From Promethearchaeia archaeon (GTDB taxonomy: Archaea > Asgardarchaeota > Lokiarchaeia > Sigyniarchaeales > SOKP01), in assembly GCA_029856445.1 (NCBI GenBank), contig JAHQWY010000010.1, positions 1 to 25,845 of the forward strand: DNA of 25,845 nucleotides. Direction: 5' to 3'. Both the position numbers and the translations under genes were made by a program. Within the stretch, counting starts at the first letter, position 1; the number at the start of each line of letters is the position of its first letter. Positions 15,839-23,267 of the stretch are shown one piece after another. The notes below the pieces were generated by a model, which saw only the letters and a program-made list of their open reading frames with translations, did not search any database and had not been told where the DNA came from.

Positions 15839-17143
15839 TTGTTAAAAATAGTAGATGTATGCACTCGTGTTGAAGGGCACGGAACTGTAAAGATTTTGCT
15901 TCAGAATGACGAAATTTCAAATGTTGATTTTGAAATTCAATCAAATCGAGGATTTGAAAGCTTTTTAATTGGAAAAAAACTAAATGACATTCCTAAAATT
16001 GTATCTCGAATATGCGGGTTATGTTATGCTTCTCAAACAATCGCTAGCTGTAAAGCAGTAGAAAATTTTTTTAACATATCTACTCCAGAGCAGTCTATTC
16101 TTTTAAGGCATTTATTACTATTTGGAGAATTAATCAAATCACATTCTATGCATTTTTATTTCCAATCCTTACCAGATCTTTTTCAAATTTTTGATATTAG
16201 TCAAAAACTATTCTCTCCGTACGAATTGATCAGATATGACTCTCAATTAACGACATATATATATGAATTAATTAAAATAGGCAATGAGATTGAAAAAATT
16301 TTTGGTGGAAGATCTGTTCATTTGATTACTTCAATTCCAGGAGGAATTGTTTATTTACCTTCTCGAAAAGATATTTCTATGGCGCGAAAATATTTTCAAA
16401 AGGCTAAAATCAATTTAGAATTTATAATTGATAAATTTATTGGTGTTTTTTCCAATCGTGTTCCACCAGAAGAATATGATCTTCCCAATGTAATGTATAT
16501 GGGTTTAAATAACTTCGGAAATTTTAATAGGTACAGTGGGACCTTAAAGATTAAAGAAAACGTAAAAAATTCAATTGAATTCGAAGAAAAAAACTATTCT
16601 TCCTATTTTGAAAAGGATATTAATTTAAGAGGAATCGATTTCCATTTTGATAAAAATAAAAGGTTTTTAGTTGGACCTATTTCCCGATATAAAATTACTG
16701 AAAATTATGAAAATGATAATATCAATACTTATCTTGGATATTTTGATAAATCTTGGCAAAATAGCGTTTTGTTCTCTAACTTTCTTAGGTTAATAGAAAT
16801 GTATTTTGAAACTCAACAAGGATTGATAATTTTAGAAGAACCTGTGTTAAATAGGAGAACAATGCTCCCATCCCTTACCTCTTTGAAAAATTCGGAGGGA
16901 ATAGGAGTTATTGAAGCACCAAGAGGTATGTTGTTACATCATTATTACATAAATGATAATGAAATTATCAAAAAAGCAAAAATCTTCATTCCTACTGAAA
17001 TAAACATACCAATAATTAATGATACCATAACAAAATATGCCCAGGAATTATATAATCGAACTGGAGATATTAATATAGTTAAAAAAAAAATTCAGACCAT
17101 TATTAGAGCATTTGATCCTTGTATATCATGTGTTGCTCACTAA
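15839..17143 (+). CDS. [NiFe]-hydrogenase large subunit, group 3, without C-terminal extension
   Basis: This 434-residue large subunit holds the NiFe active site. The N-terminal ligand motif RICGLCYASQT and the conserved RVEGHG are present, and the C-terminal motif is DPCISCVAH, giving all four cysteine ligands. The TAA stop follows directly after the terminal His. Most [NiFe] hydrogenases are made with a C-terminal peptide that an endopeptidase removes after this His, so this protein seems to need no such cleavage. Selenocysteine is not used (DPC, not DPU). TTG at 15839 is preferred to GTG at 15830 because the GTG is inside the AAGGTGA ribosome site and the TTG lies five bases after it. It completes the operon with HdrA-MvhD and the small subunit. 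The next region is a promoter-like gap. Confidence 0.94.
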   Translation: MLKIVDVCTRVEGHGTVKILLQNDEISNVDFEIQSNRGFESFLIGKKLNDIPKIVSRICGLCYASQTIASCKAVENFFNISTPEQSILLRHLLLFGELIKSHSMHFYFQSLPDLFQIFDISQKLFSPYELIRYDSQLTTYIYELIKIGNEIEKIFGGRSVHLITSIPGGIVYLPSRKDISMARKYFQKAKINLEFIIDKFIGVFSNRVPPEEYDLPNVMYMGLNNFGNFNRYSGTLKIKENVKNSIEFEEKNYSSYFEKDINLRGIDFHFDKNKRFLVGPISRYKITENYENDNINTYLGYFDKSWQNSVLFSNFLRLIEMYFETQQGLIILEEPVLNRRTMLPSLTSLKNSEGIGVIEAPRGMLLHHYYINDNEIIKKAKIFIPTEINIPIINDTITKYAQELYNRTGDINIVKKKIQTIIRAFDPCISCVAH

Positions 17144-17294
17144 GTTATTTTAATTTAATGACTACAAAAATTAAATTTCCGAAGCTATTAAAAAAAGGTT
17201 TAAAGATATTTTAGTCCATTTTGGTACGGAATATTCAAATATTTAAAGAAAAATTATTAAGAAAATTTATGAATAAGAAAATATATTTCTTACC

Positions 17295-17314
17295 TTGATT
17301 GTTTTCATTATCAT
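17295..17314. promoter_or_regulatory. palindromic operator candidate (site D, weak)
   Basis: TTGATTGTTTTCATTATCAT matches the TTGAYAA-N6-TTRTCAA consensus in spacing and in the TGAT/ATCA ends, but the arms pair at only 4 of 7 positions. It is plausible mainly because the better site E lies 117 bp downstream in the same promoter region. Confidence 0.35.
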
Positions 17315-17430
17315 AATATGAAATCTGATTTATTAAATAATCAATAATTTTTGGTATTAGAAATGATAATATAATAATTCCCTACATAGAGGACTTAAAT
17401 ATCTGCATATGAAGTAAAAATTTTTATATT

Positions 17431-17450
17431 ATGATTACTATTTTTGTCAT
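17431..17450. promoter_or_regulatory. palindromic operator candidate (site E)
   Basis: ATGATTACTATTTTTGTCAT pairs 5 of 7 arm positions around a 6-bp spacer and fits the shared consensus TTGAYAA-N6-TTRTCAA. It abuts a TATA-like tttttatatt at 17421-17430 and ends 105 bp before the ATG at 17555. This reproduces the TATA-then-palindrome layout of sites A and C. Confidence 0.5.
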
Positions 17451-17554
17451 AGTGATTTATATTTTTAGAAATTTTCTTATAAAAAATCATCACTATTAGT
17501 TAACAATTTAATAAATTAGAAAACTGAAAGTTGAAAAAATACAGGGAGGGATTC

Positions 17555-17716
17555 ATGTTAATAGAAGAGAAAAAAAATGAAGTAAAAAAAATTGAGGAGA
17601 AATGCCCTAACTGCGGGTCAACTTTAGAAAATAGTGATTATATTTATAAGCGTAGATCCTCTTTTAGCGGTTTTCAATGTTCCAAATGTAGATATTTTAT
17701 GTTTTATGAAGATTAA
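17555..17716 (+). CDS. small zinc-ribbon protein heading the HdrD/HdrA operon
   Basis: This 53-residue protein has a Lys/Glu-rich start followed by CPNCG and, 28 residues on, CSKC: a two-knuckle zinc ribbon or possibly a rubredoxin-like metal site. The ATG at 17555 is supported by GGGAGGG at 17544-17550. A TTG at 17531 would add eight residues but has no ribosome site. It precedes the HdrD-like gene by 32 bp and shares its presumed promoter with operator sites D and E. It could be a tiny regulator, an electron carrier or an Fe-S assembly helper. I do not recognise a specific family. Confidence 0.7.
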   Translation: MLIEEKKNEVKKIEEKCPNCGSTLENSDYIYKRRSSFSGFQCSKCRYFMFYED

Positions 17717-17748
17717 CAATTATCAATTTATATGATTCTGTTACAGCC

Positions 17749-18978
17749 ATGAAATCTATTGACGTATCAAATAATCTTATTTCCGGAGACATAATTGAAA
17801 ATGTAATTGATATGGCAAATTATTGTTATAATTGCAATCGCTGTATCACTGTGTGTCCATTATCTCTTATAGATCTCTTTTCTCCCCGACGCTTAATATC
17901 AGATTTAATTTTTTCACCAATAGAGGAAGTTTTAAAAAATCATAATATATGGAATTGTCTTACATGTGGTCAATGTACAATTTACTGTCCAATGACTCAA
18001 GAGAATACAGGTGTAAGAATTCCTGATTTAATTTTGGAATTAAGGAAGGCATCTTTTTACGATGAAACAGAAAAAATGAAAATGATTCAATGTGATACTC
18101 ATGATGGAATTTTCGAGATGATTCCAAAACTTCAGGCAGATAAATCCATCCGACCAGATAAATTAGATTTTTTAGAAGGAACTCTAATAAAAACAAGTGA
18201 ATCAGGTGAAATTGCCTACTTTGTTGGTTGCTTACCATTATTGGAAGAAATGCTTTACAAATTTGAAATTAAATATACTAGTACTGCAATAACAATATTA
18301 AGTTTATTAAACGAAGCAGATAAAATTCCTGTTGTTTTAAATGAAAAATGTTGCGGTCATGACGCACTTTGGGGAAGAGGGGATATAGAAACTTTTAAAA
18401 AGTTGGCAGAATACAATGTTCAACTTTATAAAAATGCCGGAGTTAAAAAAATTATAATTGGATGTGCTGAAGGATATAGAACTTGGAAATATGATTACCC
18501 TAAAATAATTAAAGATTTTAATTTTGAAATACTGCATTTTTCAGAATACTTTTTACAGGAAAATATCCTCGATAATGTAAGATTTCCACAAGGAAAGAAT
18601 ATAAAAGTTACTTATCATGATTCTTGTCGTTTAGGGCGTAGAGGTGGTAAATTATACGACGCACCAAGAGAACTACTTAAAAAGATTCCTGGGATTGAAT
18701 TACTTGAAATGGATAATGTCAAAGATGATGCTAATTGTTGCGGTGTCGTTGGATTTATGAACTGTAATGAATATTCTCGTTTATTAAGACAAAACCGTAT
18801 TAAAGAAGCAATAAATACGGGGGCAGAATATCTAATTGTTCCTTGCCCAAAATGTTTAACGCATTTCACATGTTATCTTAATGAATCCTATTCAAATGAG
18901 GATAATAAAGAATTAAAAAATAAAATCGAAGTAATAGATCTAGCAAGTTTTATTGGAAAATTCCTTTTTCTTTGTTGA
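17749..18978 (+). CDS. HdrD-like protein (HdrC ferredoxin + HdrB CCG domains)
   Basis: This 409-residue fusion of the HdrC and HdrB modules carries the disulfide-reducing or analogous catalytic site of Hdr-type complexes. HdrC part: C26/C29/C32/C36-P and C70/C73/C76/C80-P. HdrB part: two CCG domains, FVGC... KCCGHDALWGRGD... GCAEGYRTW (about 165-245) and HDSCRLGRRGGK... NCCGVVGF... PCPKCLTHF (about 293-375), which in HdrB hold noncubane [4Fe-4S] clusters. In the first domain the last Cys of the CxxC pair is Gly (C239-A-E-G242). No transmembrane segments are present, so it is soluble, unlike membrane HdrDE. The start has no clear ribosome site; leaderless or coupled translation from the zinc-ribbon gene is likely. 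The 83-bp gap to the double HdrA suggests one complex. The physiological disulfide or other substrate is unknown. Confidence 0.92.
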   Translation: MKSIDVSNNLISGDIIENVIDMANYCYNCNRCITVCPLSLIDLFSPRRLISDLIFSPIEEVLKNHNIWNCLTCGQCTIYCPMTQENTGVRIPDLILELRKASFYDETEKMKMIQCDTHDGIFEMIPKLQADKSIRPDKLDFLEGTLIKTSESGEIAYFVGCLPLLEEMLYKFEIKYTSTAITILSLLNEADKIPVVLNEKCCGHDALWGRGDIETFKKLAEYNVQLYKNAGVKKIIIGCAEGYRTWKYDYPKIIKDFNFEILHFSEYFLQENILDNVRFPQGKNIKVTYHDSCRLGRRGGKLYDAPRELLKKIPGIELLEMDNVKDDANCCGVVGFMNCNEYSRLLRQNRIKEAINTGAEYLIVPCPKCLTHFTCYLNESYSNEDNKELKNKIEVIDLASFIGKFLFLC

Positions 18979-19061
18979 GAATTTTCTAGTCAATTAGTTG
19001 GCTTGTATTGAAAAAAATAGAAGAAAATTTTATGTTGAATTTAAAATCTGGAGATAGCTGA

Positions 19062-22000
19062 ATGGAAAAAATCGGTGCTGTATTAGTAATTGGAGGTGGA
19101 ATTGGAGGTATCCAAGCGTCAATGGATCTAGCTGATTCTGGTTATAAAGTCTACATAATTGAATCCAAAACTAGTATAGGAGGGGTAATGTCTCAATTAG
19201 ATAAAACCTTTCCTACTAATGATTGTGCAATTTGTATTCTTGCTCCAAAATTAGTAGCAGCAGGAAGACATGAAAATATTGAAATTTTTATAAATTCGAA
19301 TGTTGAAAAAATTGAAGGAAAACCAGGAAATTTTACAGCTGAAATTAAACAACAATCATTATATCTAGATCAAAATAAATGCACAGGCTGCGGATTATGT
19401 GCGCAATCATGCCCAGTAGAAGTAGTTGATCTATTTAACGAAGGGTTATCTAAAAAATCAGCAATTTCCGTTAAATTCCCTCAAGCAGTGCCTCTAGTTT
19501 TTTCAATTGATAGAGATAAATGTATAGGTTGTGGAATTTGTAGAGGTGTATGCAAAGCAAAAGCTATTGATTATGCACTTAAAGAAAAAATTATAAAAAT
19601 AGACGTAGGTGCTGTTATATTAGCACTTGGATTTGATGAATATGATCCCACATCTTTGAAAGTTTATGGATATGGAAAATTTAAAAATGTTATTACTAGC
19701 ACCCAATTTGAACGGATTTTAAGTGCTAGTGGACCATTTTCCGGAAAAGTTATTCGTCCTTCTGATGGTACAGTACCGATAAAGATAGGTTTCCTCCAAT
19801 GTGTCGGATCGAGAGATAAAAATATTGATGTTGAATACTGTTCTTCAGTATGTTGTATGTATACTGCTAAGGAGGCTGTTATTGCTAAGGAACATATGGA
19901 TATTGTTGAACCTACCATCTTTTCAATGGATATTAGAGCATGTGGTAAAGATTTTGATAAATATATTACACGGGCTCAAGAAGATTATGGTGTTAGGTAT
20001 ATTCGAAGGAGAATTTCTAGCATTCGAGAAGTTCCAGACACAGAAGACCTTATAGTATGCTATGAAACCGAGAATGGAAAAATAGTTGAAGAGAAATTTA
20101 ATCTTATTGTTCTTGCAGTTGGAGCAAAACCTCCTCAAAAAGCTAAAGAATTAGCTGAAAAATTGAATATTGAATTAAATGAATATGGTTTTTGCAAAAC
20201 AAAACGATTTTCCCCAGTAAAAACCTCAAGAGAAGGAATTTTTGTTTGTGGTATGTTTTCAGAACCAAAAGACATTCCGGAGACTGTGGTTGAAGCAAGC
20301 GCAGCAGCAGGAGCAGTTAATGTCTTTTTGTCTGATGTGAGAAATACCTTAGTTTCAAAAAAAGATTATCCTGAAGAATTAGATGTTAGTGGAGATCCCC
20401 CTAGAATTGGTGTATTTATATGTCATTGTGGTATTAATATTGGAGGTGTTGTAAATGTTCCTGAAGTTGTTGAATATGCAAGTAAATTACCAAATGTAAT
20501 TTATGTAGAAAGAAATCTGTATACTTGTTCAGCTGATACTCAAACAAACATTAAAAAAAGGATTAAAGAATATAATTTAAATAGGGTAATAGTTGCATCA
20601 TGTTCACCTAGAACGCATGAGTCATTATTTCAAGAAACTATTAGAGAAGCTGGTCTGAACAAATACCTTTTTGATTTAGCTAATATTCGCGACCAATGTT
20701 CATGGGTACATATGCATGAACCGGAGGAAGCTACAGAAAAAGCAAAAGATTTGGTAAGAATGTCTGTGTCAAAAGCTAGAAACTTGTTTCCCTTACAAGA
20801 ACAAGAAATAGATATTAAACATAAAGGATTTATTATTGGGGGCGGTGTAACCGGAATGACTGCGTCTCTGAACCTTGCGGATCAAGGCTATGAAGTATTT
20901 TTAGTTGAAAAAAATGATCAATTGGGAGGATTTGCTAGAAATATTTATGAAACTTTAGAAAATGATGATGTACAAAAATTTCTTCAAGAATTAATAGAAA
21001 AAGTAACCAATCATAAATTTATAAAGGTTTTTCTTGAGGCTAAAATTAACTCTGTTAGTGGATATATAGGAAATTTTACCACAGATATTAGTTTTGGTAA
21101 AGAGAAAAAAAAAAAGAATTTAACACATGGAATAATAATCCTAGCGACGGGAGCAAAAGAATACGAGCCAGAGGGTAAAGAAATTCTATTTGGTAATACT
21201 AAACAAATTATTACTCAATCAAAATTCGAGAAAATTCTTTTTACGAATGAAGAAAAAATAAAAAAAATAAAATCCTTGGTTATGATTCAATGTATTGGCT
21301 CTAGAAATAATGATCATCCATATTGTAGTAGAATATGCTGTTCTGAAGCTATTAAGAACGCACTAAAAGCAAAAAAAATAAATCCCAACTTGAATATTAG
21401 CATTTTATATAGAGATATTAGGACTTACGGATTTAAAGAAAAATATTACAATTTAGCAAGAGACAAAGGGATTCTTTTTATTAGGTTTGATGAAAAAAAT
21501 CCACCCCAAATCGAAATAGAAGATGATAAGGTAGTAAATCTGTTATTTAGAAGAGATATTGGAAACCTTAAGATTCGTTCGGATTTAACTGTTTTAAGTA
21601 CTGGAATAATTGCCTCTGAAGATAATTCAGAATTAGCCAAGATGTTAAAAGTTCCTCTAAACGAGGATAAATTCTTTTTAGAAGCTCATGTTAAATTAAG
21701 ACCTTCTGACTTTGCAACTAATGGTATATTTTTATGTGGAACCGCGCGTGGAGCAGCAAATATAAGAGAAAGTATATCCCAAGCAAATTCAGCAGCATCT
21801 AGAGCAGTTACTATATTATCTAAAGATATTTTAAAAACAGAAGGGGTCACATCTCAAGTAAATGAAGATAAATGTATTGGATGTGGTCGATGTATCGAAA
21901 TTTGTCCTTATAACGCAATTGAACTTATAGAATCTACTAAACAGATGGGATTATATACATCTAATAATAAAAAAGCACATGTAATTAAAGCAGTGTGTAA

Positions 22001-22550
22001 GGGTTGTGGAACCTGTATGGCAGAATGTCCTGCTTCTGCAATTACAGTGAACCATTTTGGAAATCCCCAGATTGAACCGATGATAAAAGAAGCTGTCAAT
22101 CATTTAAATCAGAGCAGAGAACCACGTATAGTCGCATTTCTCTGCAATTGGTGCAGTTACGCGGGAGCAGATCTAGCAGGTGTTAGTCGATATCAGTATC
22201 CACCAAATATAAGAGTCATTCGAGTAATGTGTTCTGGTGGCATGTCAAAAAGTTATATATTACAAGCCTTTTTAGAGGGTGCTGATGGAGTATTTATAGC
22301 AGGTTGTCATTTAGGAGATTGTCATTATATAAGTGGAAACGAAAATGCTTATCTCCGAATGGATCATCTTAAAAATTTGTTAAAAAAGATTGGAATTGAA
22401 GAAGAAAGAGTTATGATTCATGCTATTTCAGCAAGTGAAGGAAAACAGTTTGCAGAATTAGTCACTGAATTTACGAAAAGAATTAAAAGATTAGGCGTAC
22501 TAACCATTCCCAAAATCATAAAGAAAGAAAAATTGAATGTAATGAGTTAA
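19062..22550 (+). CDS. hdrA: tandem double HdrA-MvhD fusion
   Basis: This 1162-residue protein contains two HdrA units and an MvhD. Unit 1 (1-440) begins directly with the FAD fold (GGGIGG 11-16, SIGGVMSQLD, TNDC55AIC58ILAPK) and has two ferredoxin motifs (CTGCGLCAQSCP, CIGCGICRGVC), CVGSR and SSVCC. Unit 2 opens with the N-domain that unit 1 lacks (ICHCGINIGG, C454/C456; TCSADTQ; IRDQCSWVH). It then has a second FAD fold (GGGVTG near 594) without the CxxC-ILAP segment, followed by CIGSRNNDHPYCSRICC and two ferredoxins from about 937. MvhD spans about 1018-1150 (FLCNWCSYAGAD, MCSGGM, GCHLGDCHY). GGAGAT lies ahead of the ATG. With the HdrD-like protein upstream it could form a two-flavin electron-splitting complex. 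MvhD implies a hydrogenase or formate-dehydrogenase-like partner, perhaps the one at 15075-17143. Confidence 0.94.
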   Translation: MEKIGAVLVIGGGIGGIQASMDLADSGYKVYIIESKTSIGGVMSQLDKTFPTNDCAICILAPKLVAAGRHENIEIFINSNVEKIEGKPGNFTAEIKQQSLYLDQNKCTGCGLCAQSCPVEVVDLFNEGLSKKSAISVKFPQAVPLVFSIDRDKCIGCGICRGVCKAKAIDYALKEKIIKIDVGAVILALGFDEYDPTSLKVYGYGKFKNVITSTQFERILSASGPFSGKVIRPSDGTVPIKIGFLQCVGSRDKNIDVEYCSSVCCMYTAKEAVIAKEHMDIVEPTIFSMDIRACGKDFDKYITRAQEDYGVRYIRRRISSIREVPDTEDLIVCYETENGKIVEEKFNLIVLAVGAKPPQKAKELAEKLNIELNEYGFCKTKRFSPVKTSREGIFVCGMFSEPKDIPETVVEASAAAGAVNVFLSDVRNTLVSKKDYPEELDVSGDPPRIGVFICHCGINIGGVVNVPEVVEYASKLPNVIYVERNLYTCSADTQTNIKKRIKEYNLNRVIVASCSPRTHESLFQETIREAGLNKYLFDLANIRDQCSWVHMHEPEEATEKAKDLVRMSVSKARNLFPLQEQEIDIKHKGFIIGGGVTGMTASLNLADQGYEVFLVEKNDQLGGFARNIYETLENDDVQKFLQELIEKVTNHKFIKVFLEAKINSVSGYIGNFTTDISFGKEKKKKNLTHGIIILATGAKEYEPEGKEILFGNTKQIITQSKFEKILFTNEEKIKKIKSLVMIQCIGSRNNDHPYCSRICCSEAIKNALKAKKINPNLNISILYRDIRTYGFKEKYYNLARDKGILFIRFDEKNPPQIEIEDDKVVNLLFRRDIGNLKIRSDLTVLSTGIIASEDNSELAKMLKVPLNEDKFFLEAHVKLRPSDFATNGIFLCGTARGAANIRESISQANSAASRAVTILSKDILKTEGVTSQVNEDKCIGCGRCIEICPYNAIELIESTKQMGLYTSNNKKAHVIKAVCKGCGTCMAECPASAITVNHFGNPQIEPMIKEAVNHLNQSREPRIVAFLCNWCSYAGADLAGVSRYQYPPNIRVIRVMCSGGMSKSYILQAFLEGADGVFIAGCHLGDCHYISGNENAYLRMDHLKNLLKKIGIEEERVMIHAISASEGKQFAELVTEFTKRIKRLGVLTIPKIIKKEKLNVMS

Positions 22551-22889
22551 TAAAAGATTCAAGCTTATTTTTTTTATACTTCTATTCAAATTAAATTAAT
22601 TTTAACTAAAATGTTTATTTTTTTGTTCTATATTTTTTTTCTATATTTCATAAAAAGAAAATAAATTGTGGTTATTATTATTTCAAATCATGTTTAGTTA
22701 AAAATTGTTGAGATTAGAACCCATTATTCAAAAAAGATATTAAAGATTTGAAATTTAGTTTCAATTTTTCATCATTTCTCAGTCAAGTTAATTCATAATA
22801 AAAATAAAATATTTATAATTTGTTATACCTAAATTTAAATTCTAGAGTTGATTATTTTAATTAAAAAGTGTTATTTGAGATGATTTTGA
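22551..22889. other. terminator and promoter region between hdrA and feoA
   Basis: These 339 bp have no gene. T-runs at 22568-22575 and again around 22615-22641 suit archaeal oligo-T termination of the hdrA operon. A TATA-like atttataatt near 22809-22818 could drive feoA-feoB. I see no clear iron-regulator palindrome and no copy of the shared TTGAYAA motif. Confidence 0.4.
22568..22575 (+). terminator. oligo-T terminator after the hdrA operon
   Basis: An eight-T run lies 18 bp after the hdrA stop codon, followed by further T-rich tracts. Archaeal RNA polymerase commonly terminates at such runs without a hairpin. In DNA this AT-rich the evidence is weak. Confidence 0.35.
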
Positions 22890-23189
22890 ATTATCGCTTC
22901 TATACCTGAAAAACAAATTGAAAAAGAAAATTATCAAACACCATTAATTAGATGTTTAACAGAATGTGAAAAAGGAGAAATAATTACTGTAATAAGTGTA
23001 AATACAGGAATTAAAGCCAAGAGACGACTTGCAAACCTAGGAATCGTTCCTGGTGTAAAAATATTAAAAAAAAAGAGTGCTCCATTAAAAGGACCTTTAG
23101 AAATAATTGTAAAAGGTACTTCACTAGTAATTGGTAGAGGTCTGGCTACAAAAATTATGGTAAGATGTCAGGGAAAATGTAACTTATAG
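22890..23189 (+). CDS. feoA: FeoA, probable ATT start
   Basis: This 99-residue FeoA is the SH3-fold cytoplasmic partner that tunes FeoB Fe2+ transport. Family motifs are present: AKRRLANLGIVPGVKILKKKSAPLKGPLEIIVKG and LVIGRGLATKIMV, with a Cys-containing tail (CQGKCNL). No ATG, GTG or TTG occurs between the in-frame TGA at 22887-22889 and the conserved core, so standard gene callers miss it. ATT at 22890 directly follows the stop and lies six bases after a Shine-Dalgarno-like GAGATGA. An ATC or ATA slightly downstream, or a sequencing error, are the alternatives. It is 78 bp before feoB, clearly the same operon, and is paralogous to the FeoA at the left edge of the window. Confidence 0.88.
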   Translation: MIASIPEKQIEKENYQTPLIRCLTECEKGEIITVISVNTGIKAKRRLANLGIVPGVKILKKKSAPLKGPLEIIVKGTSLVIGRGLATKIMVRCQGKCNL

Positions 23190-23267
23190 GTCCATAAAAT
23201 AAATATTATATAAGTATATGTTAGACAAAAATTTTAAAATTTTAAAATTAAAAGTTTAAGAATTACT

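Larger units (their letters stand above)
17144..17554. other. promoter region of the zinc-ribbon/HdrD/HdrA operon
   Basis: I support no gene in this AT-rich region of about 410 bp. It contains operator candidates D (17295-17314) and E (17431-17450), with a TATA-like tttttatatt directly upstream of E, and a GGGAGGG ribosome site just before the ATG at 17555. Confidence 0.45.

Noticed and set aside
18976..18978. TGA at the end of the HdrD-like gene as another Sec codon
   Set aside because: Readthrough would add only about ten residues with no family match, and no SECIS-like fold was seen in the short gap to hdrA.
22887..23189. Second feoA as a pseudogene or frameshifted gene
   Set aside because: The full conserved domain is intact, it sits in operon order before feoB, and an ATT at correct distance from a ribosome site explains the missing standard start.
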